Source: Lachnospiraceae bacterium V9D3004 | GTDB lineage: Bacteria; Bacillota; Clostridia; Lachnospirales; Lachnospiraceae | NCBI GenBank assembly: GCA_000621985.1 | Contig: JHWW01000007.1 | Location: 1-64,000 of the forward strand | Direction: 5' to 3' | DNA length: 64,000 nucleotides | Part shown: positions 62,226-64,000 of the stretch, piece after piece | Numbering within the stretch: the first letter of the stretch is position 1 | Layout of the letters: every line of letters begins with the position of its first letter | Notes under the pieces: model-generated | What the model was told of the DNA's origin: nothing | Database searches by the model: none | The model's input: the letters and a program-made list of their open reading frames with translations, nothing else | Translations under genes and position numbers: made by a program

Positions 62226-63728
62226 CTATAGATACTTTTTAATTATATGTGCAATCCCCCTTGCCATCATCGGTGGCACAGCATTTCCTATCTGCATATA
62301 CGTCTTTAAATAGGCTCCCCAGAATAGATAATCATCTGGAAACGATTGTACCCTCGCCGCTTCCCTAGGAGTAAGTGCTCTAATCTGAGTAGGATGTATA
62401 TGTGAATGGCAATCCATTCGTAAATGAGCCGTTATTGTTCGACAAGGCCTATCTGAATACAACTTATAATACTTGTCTTTAAAGCAATGATTTCTATGAG
62501 CATATGGCATAATATCAACTATTTTTTCATCAGTTGCATCATCTCCCGGATTAAGTCTCTTGTATATTTCGTAATTTACATCACTTAAATATCTAGCTTT
62601 ATGATTAAAAACATAAGGAACACTTCTACCCATATTGATCAAAGACAAATACTCATTATTATCATATCGATTAACATCAATTTTCTTTCCCGTCGTTTCA
62701 CTATCAACCTCATTCATATTTTTCACCCTAGGCGCCTCTAAAGGTTTAATAAAATCCAAAGCATCTTGAAGGATAAATGTCTTATGTTTTTTACAGCTTT
62801 TCTCAATCTCGTCAAATATATCAGCAGGAGCTATGTTCTTCTCTGCCATCAGATCATTTCTTAATGCTATATATATGAGACGATCTCTGCTCTGTGCAAC
62901 ATTGAAATTCTGTGAATTAATAATTCTATATTCTACCTTATATGAGTATACCTTGCCATTTTTCTTAATTCTTAACGATTCATAATCTTCAACCACCTGA
63001 TCAGCAACCTTAAGCATTCCTTTAACATTTTCCATAACAACTACTCTAGGAGCTATTCTTTCCACAGCCTGCACAAAATACTTATACAATTTATTTCTTG
63101 GGTCATCTATAACTCTTTGCCTATTAGCCTCACTAAATCCTTGACATGGTGGTCCACCAACAACAATATCAATTTCTTCATCAATGTAGTCTTCTACATG
63201 ATCCACAATCTGCTTAATATCGCCCTGAATCAATTTAGAAGTAGGTAATTCTGGGTGATTATACTTATATGTCTGTATGCAAACATCCTCTATATCATTG
63301 GCTAATTTAACATTAAAGCCTTCTTGCAAAAAACCTAAACTTAAGCCTCCCGCACCACAAAAAAAGTCCACCAGCGTCAAATTGTGTTTTTTTTCAGCCT
63401 TTTTTTGTAGTATTTTTCGTTCAGAATTGTATAACATATTTAAGCAGCTTCCTATTTCTTTTCTATGTACGGAAGCAAAGGCAGCTGCAGCAATAAAATC
63501 ATCGTAATTCTTTGTAGCCACTTTACGTAATTCATCCAGTTCATTTTCATTCTTAATAAGGCCAATACTTTTTAACTCTTCTAACGGTATCTTTTTAACG
63601 TCATGTTCAAATTCAATATTATTTTTTTCACAATATACTTCAACTAATCTTATGTATACTTGAATCTGCTCGATAAAGAAAGACTTTTCCGTCTTATTAC
63701 TGAGTTCATTCACATTTTTGAATATCAT
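62226..63728 (-). CDS. C5-cytosine DNA methyltransferase
   Basis: A 500-residue enzyme. After a 115-residue N-terminal extension come the m5C motifs: I VDFFCGAGGLSLGF, IV VVGGPPCQGFSEANR (catalytic Cys), VI VVVMENVKGM, VIII AQSRDRLIYIAL, a target-recognition region, IX RALTPREAARVQSFP and X QIGNAVPPMMA. It protects the host site from the McrB/C-like nuclease. It lies directly after a second methyltransferase gene. Confidence 0.95.
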   Translation of the reverse strand: MIFKNVNELSNKTEKSFFIEQIQVYIRLVEVYCEKNNIEFEHDVKKIPLEELKSIGLIKNENELDELRKVATKNYDDFIAAAAFASVHRKEIGSCLNMLYNSERKILQKKAEKKHNLTLVDFFCGAGGLSLGFLQEGFNVKLANDIEDVCIQTYKYNHPELPTSKLIQGDIKQIVDHVEDYIDEEIDIVVGGPPCQGFSEANRQRVIDDPRNKLYKYFVQAVERIAPRVVVMENVKGMLKVADQVVEDYESLRIKKNGKVYSYKVEYRIINSQNFNVAQSRDRLIYIALRNDLMAEKNIAPADIFDEIEKSCKKHKTFILQDALDFIKPLEAPRVKNMNEVDSETTGKKIDVNRYDNNEYLSLINMGRSVPYVFNHKARYLSDVNYEIYKRLNPGDDATDEKIVDIMPYAHRNHCFKDKYYKLYSDRPCRTITAHLRMDCHSHIHPTQIRALTPREAARVQSFPDDYLFWGAYLKTYMQIGNAVPPMMARGIAHIIKKYL

Positions 63729-63740
63729 TCTTCGTTCCTC

Positions 63741-64000
63741 TTAATTTATTTTCTTTAACTGTTCCTTCATTCCTTTGGCAATTGCTTCCGCAAATAAAGG
63801 CGGAACTGCGTTACCTATTTGCTTAAACTGTTCCGTTCTTGGTCCTTCAAAAACAAAATCATCCGGAAAAGATTGTATCCTCGCCGCTTCGCGCACTGTA
63901 AAAGTCCTTCCTTGCTTATAATCAGGATGAATAAACTGATTACCATCTTTGTATAAGTGTGCTATTATAGTTTTTGATGGAAGATCCCACCATTGTACAG
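63741..64000 (-). CDS. Second C5-cytosine DNA methyltransferase (partial)
   Basis: The frame is open from the window edge to TAA 63741. It encodes the C-terminal part of an m5C methyltransferase: WDLPSKTIIAHLYKDGNQFI, TVREAARIQSFPDDFVFEG (motif IX) and FKQIGNAVPPLFAEAIAKG (motif X). The catalytic motifs lie outside the window. Two tandem m5C enzymes suggest that each methylates one strand of an asymmetric site, as in LlaJI, or both act on one site, as in BsuMI. Confidence 0.9.
   Translation of the reverse strand, partial: VQWWDLPSKTIIAHLYKDGNQFIHPDYKQGRTFTVREAARIQSFPDDFVFEGPRTEQFKQIGNAVPPLFAEAIAKGMKEQLKKIN

Overview
The window is AT-rich DNA from a low-GC Gram-positive anaerobe, most likely a Lachnospiraceae (Butyrivibrio/Roseburia-like). 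The evidence is strong AGGAGG ribosome-binding sites, many GTG/TTG starts, YgiQ and SplB-like radical SAM proteins, AAA-ATPase_like/DUF1703 and AlbA_2 ATPases, VanZ, BspA-type leucine-rich repeats and a CXXX-repeat peptide locus. The genus cannot be fixed from sequence alone. Almost every gene is on the minus strand; the one clear exception is a LysR regulator at 17652-18539. No rRNA, tRNA or CRISPR array was seen.

1-12 kb: ordinary chromosomal genes (TfoX-like, SplB-like radical SAM, PadR plus a membrane ferredoxin, NCS1 permease, YgiQ, serine hydrolase, iron alcohol dehydrogenase, DUF1848) mixed with remnants: a DUF4143 ATPase fragment at the edge, a crcB with its middle deleted, an ATPase truncated at both ends, and a nitroreductase without a clear start.

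12-28 kb: an accessory region. It holds two AlbA_2/divergent-AAA proteins. One is followed by a helically phased array of GAGAC heptamers. The other carries 13-14 bp coding repeats and an in-frame nonsense codon. There is a redox operon (flavodoxin, acetyltransferase, NTF2-like protein, aldo/keto reductase) divergent from a LysR gene, an intact IS1182-family element with 16 bp terminal repeats, fragments of IS66, SMR and TetR genes, and a VanZ/AAA-nuclease gene pair with overlapping ends.

28-37.5 kb: small regulators with palindromic operators, a truncated LexA-like repressor, a SEC-C protein split by a one-base frameshift at a T6 run, an ImmA/IrrE antitoxin-type protease whose DUF4411 partner is reduced to 16 codons joined to an ADP-ribosylglycohydrolase fragment, and a large serine recombinase with its small companion gene behind a long structured leader. 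This looks like a decaying integrated element.

37.5-43.8 kb: a RiPP-type locus. A 64-residue precursor ends in seven consecutive CXXX units. It is followed by a hairpin, a radical SAM/SPASM maturase and a UvrA-like ABC ATPase. Just upstream are an 11-codon ORF, a 43-residue cysteine-rich peptide and a frameshifted short gene, then WYL and XRE regulators. This is the best candidate for an under-described system.

44-57.4 kb: a compact run of glycan or natural-product genes (UDP-galactopyranose mutase, GNAT, UDP-glucose dehydrogenase, methyltransferase, LRR protein, small radical SAM, four glycosyltransferase-like proteins, APH-type kinase, carbamoyltransferase). Eleven of them overlap or nearly touch and so probably form one operon.

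57.4-64 kb: a restriction-modification locus with the BsuMI/LlaJI layout. Two C5-cytosine methyltransferases (one cut by the window edge) are followed by an EcoRII-N-like protein, McrB-like and McrC-like subunits, and two accessory genes.
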